This document shows, piece after piece, positions 1-7,361 of a stretch of 11,965 bases of DNA. Each line of letters begins with the position of its first letter. Position 1 is the first letter of the stretch. This DNA comes from an uncultured Flavobacteriales bacterium (lineage in GTDB: Bacteria > Bacteroidota > Bacteroidia > Flavobacteriales_D > Parvicellaceae): positions 1-11,965 of the forward strand of contig CALDTD010000074.1 in NCBI GenBank assembly GCA_937924345.1, given 5' to 3'. Under the pieces are notes generated by a model. It made no database searches and was not told the DNA's origin. It was given only the letters and a program-made list of their open reading frames with translations. The translations under genes and the position numbers were made by a program.

Positions 1-2
1 AA

Positions 3-2429
3 AATGAAAAATCTTTATCGTTCCACTCCAAAGCACTAAAAACCGCAAAGGAATACGCAAACCCAAAAGCAATAGCAAACGCATACATAAATATAGGTAG
101 AATTTACACTAAACTTAGTGATGAAGAAAAGGCAAAGACAAACTATTTTAACGCCATAAAAATTGGTGAAAAAATCAAAAGTTATGCTATAAAATCGGCT
201 GCAAATAGTTCGCTTGGAGAACTTTATAAAAAATTAAAAAAAAATAATATTGCTACCCAGTATTACATTGAGGCATTGGAAGACATTTTACAAACTGACA
301 ATGTTTATCTACAGGGGATTGCCTATAAAAATGTAGGAATAATGCAACGTTTGGTGAAAGAAGACAGTGAAAGTTTAACTTCTTTTAAAAGAGCTTTACA
401 AAAACTAGAATTAGTCGATGATAAAAGAGAGCTTTCCGAAATCAACTTTATACTGGGCGAATTTTATCAAGATAAAAAAGAGTTTGACAATGCCATCATC
501 TACATGAAAAACAGCCTCGGTTATGCAGAACTATCAGGCCATCAAGAGTACATAAAAAAAGGGTATGAAAATCTGGCAAATGTCTATGAAGAAAATAAAG
601 ACTACAAGAATGCTTATGATTACCTCAAGTATTTTAGCGCAATTAAAGACACCAAATTCATTTCCGAATTAGAAGCACAAATTGAAATTGAGAAGAAAAA
701 TAGAGAAATTGCTCTAATCAACCAAGAAAGTCAGTTTGAAGTTCAAGAAGCGACAAACAGAACTTATATCCTATTAATCGCAGCTATTATTATTTTTATT
801 TTCAGTCTGATTCTTTATTATAACCTTCGTCAAAAAAACAAAATTAACAAAGAACTAAAAAGGGCTACTGATCTTGCAAATAAATCTATTCAAGAAAAAG
901 AAGAATTTTTCGCTTTTACAAGTCACGAGATCAGAACCCCATTAAATGCTGTAGTAGGAATGACTCAATTGCTCGACAATACGCAACTATCTGAAATTCA
1001 ATACAAATATTTAAAAACAATAAAGGCAAGTGCGAATAATATTTTGTTTTTGGTAAATGACGTATTAGACTTAGCAAAATTAGAAAAAGGAGCAATTGAA
1101 TTAGAATCTGTAGATGTTTCGCTTCAAGAAATTACTGCAACAATTGTAGATTCACTTAGTTATAAAACCAACGACAAACCCTTAAAACTAACAACTAATA
1201 TAGACCAAAACTTACCTCATTATTTAAAAGGAGACCCACTTCGAATTAATCAGATTTTATTAAACTTAACAGACAACGCATTAAAATTTACGAAACAAGG
1301 AGAAGTAAACATTAGCATCGCTTTAGAAAAAGAAGAGTCAAATAACCTAACCGTATTGTTTAAAGTAAAAGATACTGGAATAGGAATTACAAAAGTAAAA
1401 TTAAATAAAATTTTTGAAAGCTACCAACAAGCCTCTGTAGATACAAGTAGAAACTATGGTGGAACAGGGTTAGGCCTGGCAATAACTAAACAACTCATAG
1501 AATTAATGGGGGGTAAAATCGCTATAAAAAGTGAACCAAATAAAGGAACAGAGTTTACATTTAAACTGACTTTGAATAAAAGTACTAGTACAAAAGAAAA
1601 ACAAAAAATCACTAAAGTAGAACCTCTTCGTAATCTCTCTATTTTAGCTGTAGACGATACAGATTTAAACCGTTCTATTTTTTATGATTTAGTGCATTCT
1701 GAAAAGCATAATGTAACAGTAACACTTGCTGAAGATGGACAAAAAGCTATTGAAATTTGTAAGGATAAAAAGTTTGATGTGATAATGATGGACTTACAAA
1801 TGCCTATATTAAATGGATTTGATACAACAGCAACTATTAGGAGAAACAGTAATAACCCAAATCAAAACACTCCAATTATTGCTATGACTGCACATGCTAT
1901 AGAAGGAGTCTCAAAAAGGTGTGATGAAGTTGGTATGAGTGACTATATTGCTAAACCTATTAACATTTCACATCTATACAACAAAATAAGAGCATTAACT
2001 AAAAGTACAGTACCAGATATAAAACCGCTTGAAACTGTTTCTTCAGAAACACAAAATACAAAAGCAATTAACTTAATAACTGAACGGGTAAATCTAACAG
2101 AATTATCAGCTCTTGTTGGAGGAAAGGCTCCTAAAATTATAAAATACATCGATTTATTTTTAAAAAACATCCCTAAAGATATGGCGTTATTAAAGAACCA
2201 ATTTAAAGCAAAAGAATGGGAAGAGGTTGCTAAAACTACACATAAGATAAAAGGAAATGCAAGTTATATGGGAATTAGCCAAGCGAAAGCCATACTTATA
2301 GAAATTGAAAAACTAAAAGAAGATGTTGCAGATATTGATAATAATACGGATATTGTCGATACTTTAGAAGTGATTTTAAACCAATCTTCTGAAGACTTAA
2401 CTTTAATTAAACAAAATCTAACGGCATAA
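3..2429 (+). CDS. TPR-containing hybrid sensor histidine kinase (HisKA-HATPase-REC-HPt), 5' partial
   Basis: This is a membrane sensor kinase of a multistep phosphorelay. The frame is open to the left edge, so the true start and any signal peptide lie outside the window. Roughly the first 650 bases encode helical TPR-like repeats, followed by a charged coiled-coil stretch and one hydrophobic membrane segment (about 762-827). The HisKA H-box has the motif SHEIRTPLNA, with the phospho-acceptor His codon at 924-926. The HATPase N-box (DNALKF) lies near 1272, the G1 box (DTGIG) near 1371 and the G2 box (GGTGLGLA) near 1458. A receiver domain follows from about 1635, with acidic residues VDD and the phospho-acceptor Asp at 1791-1793 in MMDLQMP. 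A C-terminal HPt domain carries its His at 2241-2243 in THKIKGNASYMG. All catalytic residues are present, so the expected relay is His to Asp to His. The TPR part is probably periplasmic and sensory, but the ligand is unknown. The LytTR regulator starts 3 bases downstream and is the likely final acceptor. Confidence 0.93.
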   Translation, partial: NEKSLSFHSKALKTAKEYANPKAIANAYINIGRIYTKLSDEEKAKTNYFNAIKIGEKIKSYAIKSAANSSLGELYKKLKKNNIATQYYIEALEDILQTDNVYLQGIAYKNVGIMQRLVKEDSESLTSFKRALQKLELVDDKRELSEINFILGEFYQDKKEFDNAIIYMKNSLGYAELSGHQEYIKKGYENLANVYEENKDYKNAYDYLKYFSAIKDTKFISELEAQIEIEKKNREIALINQESQFEVQEATNRTYILLIAAIIIFIFSLILYYNLRQKNKINKELKRATDLANKSIQEKEEFFAFTSHEIRTPLNAVVGMTQLLDNTQLSEIQYKYLKTIKASANNILFLVNDVLDLAKLEKGAIELESVDVSLQEITATIVDSLSYKTNDKPLKLTTNIDQNLPHYLKGDPLRINQILLNLTDNALKFTKQGEVNISIALEKEESNNLTVLFKVKDTGIGITKVKLNKIFESYQQASVDTSRNYGGTGLGLAITKQLIELMGGKIAIKSEPNKGTEFTFKLTLNKSTSTKEKQKITKVEPLRNLSILAVDDTDLNRSIFYDLVHSEKHNVTVTLAEDGQKAIEICKDKKFDVIMMDLQMPILNGFDTTATIRRNSNNPNQNTPIIAMTAHAIEGVSKRCDEVGMSDYIAKPINISHLYNKIRALTKSTVPDIKPLETVSSETQNTKAINLITERVNLTELSALVGGKAPKIIKYIDLFLKNIPKDMALLKNQFKAKEWEEVAKTTHKIKGNASYMGISQAKAILIEIEKLKEDVADIDNNTDIVDTLEVILNQSSEDLTLIKQNLTA

Positions 2430-2432
2430 AAT

Positions 2433-3122
2433 ATGAGAACGATTGTAGTTGATGATGACGATTTGTCTAGAAATGTAATCGAAGATTTAATTGAAGAATC
2501 TTCTGATATTGAATTAATTAAATCTTGCGAAGATCCTGTTGAAGCATTTAAAGCAATAAAGGAAGAACACATAGACTTGGTTTTTTTGGATATTGAAATG
2601 CCTAAAATGGATGGTATGGAAATGATTCGTTCATTAAATCCTTTGCCACAAATTATTCTAGTTACTTCTCATACAGAATATGCATTAGAGTCTTACGAAT
2701 ATAATGTTACCGACTTTATTCAAAAGCCAATTACGTTGCCTCGCTTCTTAAAAGCAGTTGAAAAAGCAAAAGCTAGATTTGAAGATAACAGAGCAAACAT
2801 TAGCACAAAAGACAAAACAATCTTTATAAAAACAGACTCTAAACTGGTGCAGATTAGCACAGAAGATATTTTATGGATTGAAGCTCTAGGTAACTACATG
2901 CGTATTTTTACGACTGATGATAAGTTTACCATTCTTAGTACAATGAAAGATATCGTATCTAAATTACCAGAAGATCAGTTTACACGTGTTCATCGTTCTT
3001 TTGTGATTAGAGTAGACAAAATAAAATCTATAGAAGACAATTATATATTGATCAAAGACAAGCAAATTAGTATTGGAAAAGCTTATAAAGATGAATTAAA
3101 CAAGAAATTGAATCTGCTATAA
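2433..3122 (+). CDS. LytTR-family DNA-binding response regulator
   Basis: This is a cytoplasmic two-domain transcription regulator of 229 residues. Residues 1-115 form a CheY-like receiver with acidic pocket residues D8/D9, phospho-acceptor D53 in FLDIEMPKMDG, a Thr/Ser switch in LVTSH (about 77-80) and the conserved Lys in QKP (K98). Residues about 129-229 form a LytTR domain, recognised by the FTRVHRSFVI segment (183-192) and the pattern of short beta strands; LytTR domains bind promoter repeats through beta-strand loops. The ATG lies 3 bases after the kinase stop codon, so the two are almost certainly co-transcribed. The regulator is the natural acceptor for the kinase's HPt domain. The gene ends just before a strong terminator. 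Its targets cannot be read from this window. Family assignment is firm; the pairing with the kinase is inferred from adjacency. Confidence 0.95.
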   Translation: MRTIVVDDDDLSRNVIEDLIEESSDIELIKSCEDPVEAFKAIKEEHIDLVFLDIEMPKMDGMEMIRSLNPLPQIILVTSHTEYALESYEYNVTDFIQKPITLPRFLKAVEKAKARFEDNRANISTKDKTIFIKTDSKLVQISTEDILWIEALGNYMRIFTTDDKFTILSTMKDIVSKLPEDQFTRVHRSFVIRVDKIKSIEDNYILIKDKQISIGKAYKDELNKKLNLL

Positions 3123-3149
3123 TTCAATTTATATTATAAATACAAGCTA

Positions 3150-3183
3150 TCCCACATTATTTTTATTTTGTGGGACTTTTTTT
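3150..3183 (+). terminator. Intrinsic terminator of the kinase/LytTR operon
   Basis: A perfect 7-bp stem (TCCCACA at 3150-3156 pairing with TGTGGGA at 3169-3175) encloses a 12-base loop. It is followed by C and then seven T (3177-3183), the classical rho-independent layout for + strand transcription. The stop codon of the convergent queG (3163-3165) lies in the loop, and the right arm and T-tract encode queG's last residues. On the - strand there is no comparable T-run after the hairpin, so termination of queG here would be weaker. Confidence 0.85.
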
Positions 3184-4113
3184 ATCTACTTTTTTAAGAA
3201 ACTCAATATTTCTTTTCAATCCACTATACTTTGTTCTCTTTACAGCAGACTTTCTAAATATGTCTTGAAAAAGTGGTTGTTCAATTTCTTCCCAATCCTT
3301 TTTAGTTAACTTCAATAAATCGGGATGAGGATCAAACCAAGGTTCGTTATGTTGTAATGAAAAACGGTTCCAAGGACAGACTTCTTGGCAAATATCACAG
3401 CCGAACATCCAGTCTTCAAACTTTCCTTTTACTTCAACTGGTATCGCATCTTTTAACTCTATAGTAAAATAAGAAATACACTTACTTCCATCAACTACAT
3501 AAGGTCTTATTATTGCTCCCGTGGGGCAAGCATCTAAACATTTAGTACAAGAACCACAAAAATCCTTTACCTCAACAGTATTATAATCTAACTCTAAGTC
3601 GAGCAGTAATTCTGCAACGAACAGATAAGAACCTTGACCTTTTGTTATCAAATTGGCATTTTTACCTATCCACCCCAAGCCTGCTTTTTTAGCCCAAACC
3701 TTATCCAAAACAGGAGCAGAATCAACAAAATAACGTCCATTTACATCACCAATTTCCTCTTGAATAAAAGTATAAAGTTCTTTTAGTTTTTGTTTAATTA
3801 AGGTATGGTAATCTTTACCATAAGCATACATAGAAATTTTGGGGGCTACTGGGTCTTGTTGCTTTTCGGATGTATAATAATTATAAAGTAACGAAACAAC
3901 ACTCTTAGTATCTTCTACCAATAAACGAGGATCTAACCTTTTGTCAAAATGATTTTCCATATACTGCATTTTACCATGCGCATTTTGGTGTAACCACTTT
4001 TCTAACCTAGGTGCTTCTTCCTCTAAAAAACCAGCTTTTGCCACTCCAACAAAAGAAAAACCAAGTTCGAATGCTTTTTGTTTTATGAGTGCTGTATTTT
4101 TTTGAGTTTTCAC
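3163..4113 (-). CDS. queG: Epoxyqueuosine reductase QueG
   Basis: QueG catalyses the last step of queuosine synthesis, reducing epoxyqueuosine to queuosine at G34 of tRNAs with GUN anticodons. It uses cobalamin and two [4Fe-4S] clusters in the cytoplasm. The 316-residue length fits shorter family members. Visible marks are the DSAP motif with the probable catalytic acid D131, the LGWIGKN segment (146-152), and ferredoxin-like cysteines C186, C189, C192 and C196 ([12 protein letters not shown]). Further cysteines are C212 and the [12 protein letters not shown] block (C239, C242, C246). The start is GTG at 4113-4111. An in-frame TAG lies 9 bases further upstream and no ATG lies near the N-terminus, so GTG is well supported. 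The gene is convergent with the LytTR regulator, with its 3' end inside that operon's terminator, and divergent from a small cytochrome gene. Assignment is firm. Confidence 0.96.
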   Translation of the reverse strand: MKTQKNTALIKQKAFELGFSFVGVAKAGFLEEEAPRLEKWLHQNAHGKMQYMENHFDKRLDPRLLVEDTKSVVSLLYNYYTSEKQQDPVAPKISMYAYGKDYHTLIKQKLKELYTFIQEEIGDVNGRYFVDSAPVLDKVWAKKAGLGWIGKNANLITKGQGSYLFVAELLLDLELDYNTVEVKDFCGSCTKCLDACPTGAIIRPYVVDGSKCISYFTIELKDAIPVEVKGKFEDWMFGCDICQEVCPWNRFSLQHNEPWFDPHPDLLKLTKKDWEEIEQPLFQDIFRKSAVKRTKYSGLKRNIEFLKKVDKKSPTK

Positions 4114-4117
4114 TCTA

Positions 4118-4149
4118 CAAAACTAAGGAAAGTATTAGATATCTAGAAA
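4118..4149 (-). promoter_or_regulatory. Candidate queG promoter (Bacteroidota type)
   Basis: Read on the - strand, TAGTTTTG (4125 to 4118) matches the Bacteroidota -7 consensus TAnnTTTG fully. TTTC (4149 to 4146), 20 bases upstream, is a 3-of-4 match to the -33 TTTG box. The -7 box ends only 4 bases before the GTG start, so a start site at the usual distance would give a leaderless or nearly leaderless mRNA. The spacing is reasonable, but AT-rich DNA produces such matches by chance. Confidence 0.4.
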
Positions 4150-4210
4150 AAATTGATAAGTAACAAGCTAATTTCACTACCTATTCTTTAGCTTTCATTA
4201 ACTTTATAGA

Positions 4211-4540
4211 ATGATTTATGCTAAAAGCTTATCACTAATCTTATTTAACTTATTTTTAGTTTATACTTTTAATTCTGAGAAAAAAGAAGAACCTCCTGTA
4301 ACTTACTCGAAAAATATAAGACCTATAATCAGTCAATATTGTTTGAATTGTCATGCAGGTAAACGACCAAAATCGAAACTTGACTTATCTACTTACGAAA
4401 ACTTAAAGAAAGCAATAGAAAATAAGAATCTATTATTACGAATCAATAATAAAAAGAGACCCATGCCTAAAGGAGGTTTAATGCCTTTGGAAAAGAGAAA
4501 ATTAATTGAAAAATGGGTAAATCAGGAGTTTAAAAAGTAA
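4211..4540 (+). CDS. Small exported monohaem c-type cytochrome domain protein
   Basis: This 109-residue protein has an N-terminal hydrophobic segment (about 4-20) that looks like an uncleaved anchor or signal peptide, so it should act in the periplasm. The segment YSKNIRPIISQYCLNCHAG contains one CxxCH haem-attachment site (C44, C47, H48). The layout of a PII...C..CH core followed by a KLDLSTYENL helix resembles the short cytochrome domain of the planctomycete-type cytochrome C family. Met85 or Met91 in the RPMPKGGLMP segment could be the distal haem ligand; this is an inference. A following helix (LEKRKLIEKWVNQ) is typical of such domains. No oxidase, reductase or cytochrome-maturation gene is adjacent, so the electron partner is unknown. 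It is divergent from queG, with 97 bases between them. A box resembling TAnnTTTG (TAACTTTA, 4199-4206) lies just before the ATG. The haem motif is certain; the physiological role is not. Confidence 0.8.
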   Translation: MIYAKSLSLILFNLFLVYTFNSEKKEEPPVTYSKNIRPIISQYCLNCHAGKRPKSKLDLSTYENLKKAIENKNLLLRINNKKRPMPKGGLMPLEKRKLIEKWVNQEFKK

Positions 4541-4553
4541 AACTGTAACAAGA

Positions 4554-4584
4554 TTTCTAAAATTGCATAAAAAGTGTAGTTTTG
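4554..4584 (+). promoter_or_regulatory. Candidate promoter of the trhO-mnmE operon
   Basis: TAGTTTTG at 4577-4584 matches the TAnnTTTG -7 element completely, and TTTC at 4554-4557 sits 19 bases upstream where the -33 TTTG box is expected. The predicted start near 4589-4591 would leave a leader of about 27 bases before the ATG at 4617. The same TTTC / TAGTTTTG pair occurs before queG. This is the best promoter candidate in the window. Confidence 0.55.
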
Positions 4585-4616
4585 CATTAATTAATCACAT
4601 TTAAAACAAGTATAGC

Positions 4617-5648
4617 ATGCAACTGTACAACAAATTAAGTGCGAAAGAACGCGCTGAACTCATAGATAAAGCTGGAAAAGAAAGGTTAACGATTTCTTTT
4701 TATCAGTATTACAATATTAAAGATCCTCAAGCATTTAGGGACGAATTGTTTATCGCTTGGGACGCTTTAGATGTATTGGGACGTACTTATGTTTCTAACG
4801 AAGGAATAAATGCCCAAATTTCTGCACCTGCAGATCGTTTTTTAGATTTAAAAACTCAATTAGACAGTATAGATTTCTTAAAAGACATTCGTTTAAATGT
4901 CGCGATAGAACAAGACAATAAGTCTTTTCTAAAACTTAAAATAAAAGTTCGAGAGAAAATAGTAGCCGATGGGTTAAACGACGAAACTTTTGATGTAACC
5001 GACATTGGCACTCATTTAAATGCAGAAAAGTTTAACGAATTAATGGATGACCCTGACACTGTTTTGGTTGATATGCGAAACCATTATGAAAGTGAAATTG
5101 GCCACTTTAAAGGAGCAATTACTCCAGACGTAGATACGTTTAGAGATTCTTTACCAATTATAGAAGAAGACCTTAAAGAACACAAAGAAGATAAAAATTT
5201 GTTGATGTATTGTACTGGAGGAATTCGTTGCGAAAAGGCTAGTGCTTACTTTAAACATAAAGGTTTTAAAAACGTTTTTCAACTAGAAGGAGGCATTATT
5301 GAATATACAAGGCAAACAAAAGAAAAAGACTTAGAAAATAAATTTATTTGTAAAAATTTTGTTTTTGACCATAGAAGAGCAGAAAAAATTACAGATGATG
5401 TAATCTCTAACTGTCACCAATGTGGCGAACCTTGCAATGTGCATGTAAACTGTCAAAACCAAGCTTGTCATTTACTATTTATACAATGTGAATCTTGCGG
5501 GACTAAAATGGATACTTGTTGTAGTACAGAATGCCAAGAAATAGCAAGTTTACCTTACGAAAAGCAAAAGGAACTAAGAAGAGGCAAAGAAACAAGTAAT
5601 AAGATTTTTAAGAAAGGACGTTCCGAAGTTTTAAAGTACAAACAATAA
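4617..5648 (+). CDS. trhO: tRNA uridine(34) hydroxylase TrhO (YceA/UPF0176 rhodanese family)
   Basis: TrhO family members hydroxylate uridine 34 of certain tRNAs to 5-hydroxyuridine (ho5U) using oxygen, which broadens wobble decoding. The protein is 343 residues, close to the roughly 350 of E. coli TrhO. Residues about 25-115 form the acylphosphatase-like N-terminal domain (FYQYYNI...GINAQIS). Residues about 130-235 form a rhodanese domain with the loop CTGGIRCEKA and active-site Cys199. The C-terminal region is rich in cysteine (C245, C266, C269, C273, C279, C284, C291, C294, C301, C302, C306) in CxxC-like pairs, suggesting metal binding. The ATG at 4617 fits the start of the conserved domain. 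It heads a four-gene run; the methyltransferase begins 4 bases after its stop. Family assignment is firm; the substrate tRNAs are inferred from homologues. Confidence 0.95.
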   Translation: MQLYNKLSAKERAELIDKAGKERLTISFYQYYNIKDPQAFRDELFIAWDALDVLGRTYVSNEGINAQISAPADRFLDLKTQLDSIDFLKDIRLNVAIEQDNKSFLKLKIKVREKIVADGLNDETFDVTDIGTHLNAEKFNELMDDPDTVLVDMRNHYESEIGHFKGAITPDVDTFRDSLPIIEEDLKEHKEDKNLLMYCTGGIRCEKASAYFKHKGFKNVFQLEGGIIEYTRQTKEKDLENKFICKNFVFDHRRAEKITDDVISNCHQCGEPCNVHVNCQNQACHLLFIQCESCGTKMDTCCSTECQEIASLPYEKQKELRRGKETSNKIFKKGRSEVLKYKQ

Positions 5649-5652
5649 TAAA

Positions 5653-6432
5653 TTGATTCATCAAGCTAAATCTTATTTTAACTACCGAACAAAGGCAGTA
5701 GGGAAACATGGTGTTCATTCGCCTTTTGTTTATGATTTACTACACCATGTTTTAGATAAAAAGGATGAGTTTTATGCTTTCAAAGCAATTGAATTAATTC
5801 GCGAAAGCTTAAAAATAAATCAGCAAACTATTGAAGTTAATGATTTGGGAGCTGGCTCTAAAGTGAACAATACAAACAAAAGAAGTATAAGCCAAATTAT
5901 AAAATCTTCTGCTAAGGCACCAAAATATGGACAACTTTTATTCAGGTTAGCAAATTATTTTGAAGCAAATACAATAGTAGAGCTAGGCACTTCACTAGGT
6001 ATTTCGACTGCTTATTTGGGGAAAGCTAGAAAATCGTCAAGTATTTACACTTTAGAAGGGGCAAACGAAATTACAAAATTAGCACAGCAAAACTTTAACA
6101 AACTAAAGTTACCCAACATTAAAATAATAGAGGGAAATTTTGATGAAACATTACCAAACCTTTTAGAAAAGGTAGAAAAAGTAGACTTAGTGTTCTTTGA
6201 TGGTAACCATACAGAAAAGGCTACGTTAACTTACTTTGAACAATGTCTTGAGAAAGTGCATGAAGATTCTATTTTTGTATTTGATGATATTTATTGGTCT
6301 GAAGGAATGACTAAGGCCTGGAAAACAATTAAGAAAAACGAACAGGTTACTGTTACTTTAGATATTTTTGAATTAGGAATAGTATTCTTTAAAAAAGAAC
6401 TAAAGAAACAAGATTTTGTCATTAACTATTAA
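5653..6432 (+). CDS. Class I SAM-dependent methyltransferase (O-methyltransferase-like)
   Basis: This is a 259-residue cytoplasmic methyltransferase with a Rossmann fold. The SAM-binding motif I is VELGTSLGIS (109-118). The acidic residue after beta 2 is E135 in YTLEGAN. Motif IV is FFDGNH with D183, and FDDIYW carries D211/D212. The D183 and D211/D212 pattern resembles the metal-binding acidic residues of COMT-like O-methyltransferases. The N-terminal HGVHSPF motif (19-25) is familiar from Bacteroidota members of this group. The start is TTG at 5653: no in-frame ATG lies near, and the N-terminal motif needs this start or an equally unusual one just upstream. It begins 4 bases after trhO, suggesting coupled translation. 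Its substrate is not known. Because TrhO makes ho5U34, and Gram-positive TrmR (an O-methyltransferase) methylates ho5U34, a tRNA substrate is plausible but unproven. Protein or small-molecule O-methylation is equally allowed by the sequence alone. Confidence 0.9.
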   Translation: MIHQAKSYFNYRTKAVGKHGVHSPFVYDLLHHVLDKKDEFYAFKAIELIRESLKINQQTIEVNDLGAGSKVNNTNKRSISQIIKSSAKAPKYGQLLFRLANYFEANTIVELGTSLGISTAYLGKARKSSSIYTLEGANEITKLAQQNFNKLKLPNIKIIEGNFDETLPNLLEKVEKVDLVFFDGNHTEKATLTYFEQCLEKVHEDSIFVFDDIYWSEGMTKAWKTIKKNEQVTVTLDIFELGIVFFKKELKKQDFVINY

Positions 6433-6451
6433 TTTTTGAGACAAATAACAC

Positions 6452-7360
6452 ATGAGAGCACTAGTTATATCTGGAGGAGGAAGTAAAGGCGCATTTGCAG
6501 GTGGAATGGCAGAGCACTTTATTAATGATTTAGGTACAGATTACGATATCTTTACAGGATCTTCGACAGGGAGTTTATTAATTCCAATGCTCGCTTCTAA
6601 TAATATAAAAAAAGCGAAAGAAGTATATACCTCTATCACCGAAAAAGATATTTTCTCGATCAACCCATACAAAATAAAAGTAAAGCGTGGTGTTGTAAAA
6701 ATAAAGATGAATCACTTTAATATTTTACGTTCGTTTTGGAAGGGGAATAAAACATTTGGTTGCTCTAGAAAACTGCGAAAAACAATCGGAAAATTTTTTA
6801 AAGAAGAAGATTTTGAATTTATAAGAAAAAGCCACAGAGATGTGATTGTTACTGTTTCTAATTTATCGCTTAACGCAGTTGAATATAAAGCGCTTAAAGA
6901 CTGTAAATACGAAGATTTTTGCGATTGGGTATGGGCTTCTGCTAACTTTCTACCTTTTATGAGTTTAGTGACTAAAAACGGAATGGAATATGGCGATGGA
7001 GGTTTTGGAAATAATATTCCTATTCAATCGGCAATTAATGCTGGTGCTACCGAAATAGATGTAATTGTTTTAGACCCAATAGAATCGGTTTCTAACCGAA
7101 TGAAATCTACCAATGCAATAGATTTACTGTTTAATGTTTTTGATTTTTTACTCGATCAAACAACGAATAGCAAATTAGAACTTTCGAAATTAAAAAGTTC
7201 TATTAATAAAGTGAAAATTAATGTTTATCATACTCCAAGTAAGTTAACCGAAAATTCATTGGTTTTTAATCAGAAAAGAATGCAACGTTGGTGGATGGAA
7301 GGAAGAGCTTATGCTAGAAAAGTACGTTCAGAATCAACGATAATTCAACCAGAAAAGTAA
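6452..7360 (+). CDS. Patatin-like phospholipase family protein
   Basis: This is a 302-residue predicted lipid acyl hydrolase using a Ser-Asp dyad. The oxyanion-hole motif GGGSKGAFAGG spans 8-18. The nucleophile elbow GSSTG (36-40) holds S38, and the DGG motif with catalytic D182 lies in YGDGGFGNN. All catalytic elements are present, so it should be active on phospholipids or related acyl esters. There is no signal peptide or membrane segment, so it is probably cytoplasmic or peripheral at the inner membrane. The ATG at 6452 sits directly before the first strand leading to the oxyanion loop, as is usual in the family. The gene lies 19 bases after the methyltransferase and 1 base before mnmE. 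That context does not explain its role: no nucleotide cyclase is nearby that would point to an antiphage effector. The family is certain; the substrate is unknown. Confidence 0.93.
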   Translation: MRALVISGGGSKGAFAGGMAEHFINDLGTDYDIFTGSSTGSLLIPMLASNNIKKAKEVYTSITEKDIFSINPYKIKVKRGVVKIKMNHFNILRSFWKGNKTFGCSRKLRKTIGKFFKEEDFEFIRKSHRDVIVTVSNLSLNAVEYKALKDCKYEDFCDWVWASANFLPFMSLVTKNGMEYGDGGFGNNIPIQSAINAGATEIDVIVLDPIESVSNRMKSTNAIDLLFNVFDFLLDQTTNSKLELSKLKSSINKVKINVYHTPSKLTENSLVFNQKRMQRWWMEGRAYARKVRSESTIIQPEK

Positions 7361-7361
7361 T

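Noticed and set aside
276..278. TTG as the start of the hybrid kinase
   Set aside because: The same frame stays open to the left edge and encodes further TPR-like helices upstream, so this TTG is an internal Leu codon.
1943..2572. Open frames on the - strand opposite the HPt domain and the start of the LytTR gene
   Set aside because: They are antisense shadows of firmly identified genes, and their translations are low-complexity Ser/Ile-rich with no recognisable domain.
3487..3556. Ferredoxin-like cysteines of queG as a reductive dehalogenase or stand-alone ferredoxin
   Set aside because: The DSAP motif, the LGWIGKN segment and the overall length identify epoxyqueuosine reductase, which shares this cluster fold.
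6452..7360. Patatin as an effector of a CBASS-type antiphage system
   Set aside because: No cyclic nucleotide synthase, ubiquitin-like or peptidase gene is adjacent; neighbours are housekeeping tRNA-modification genes.
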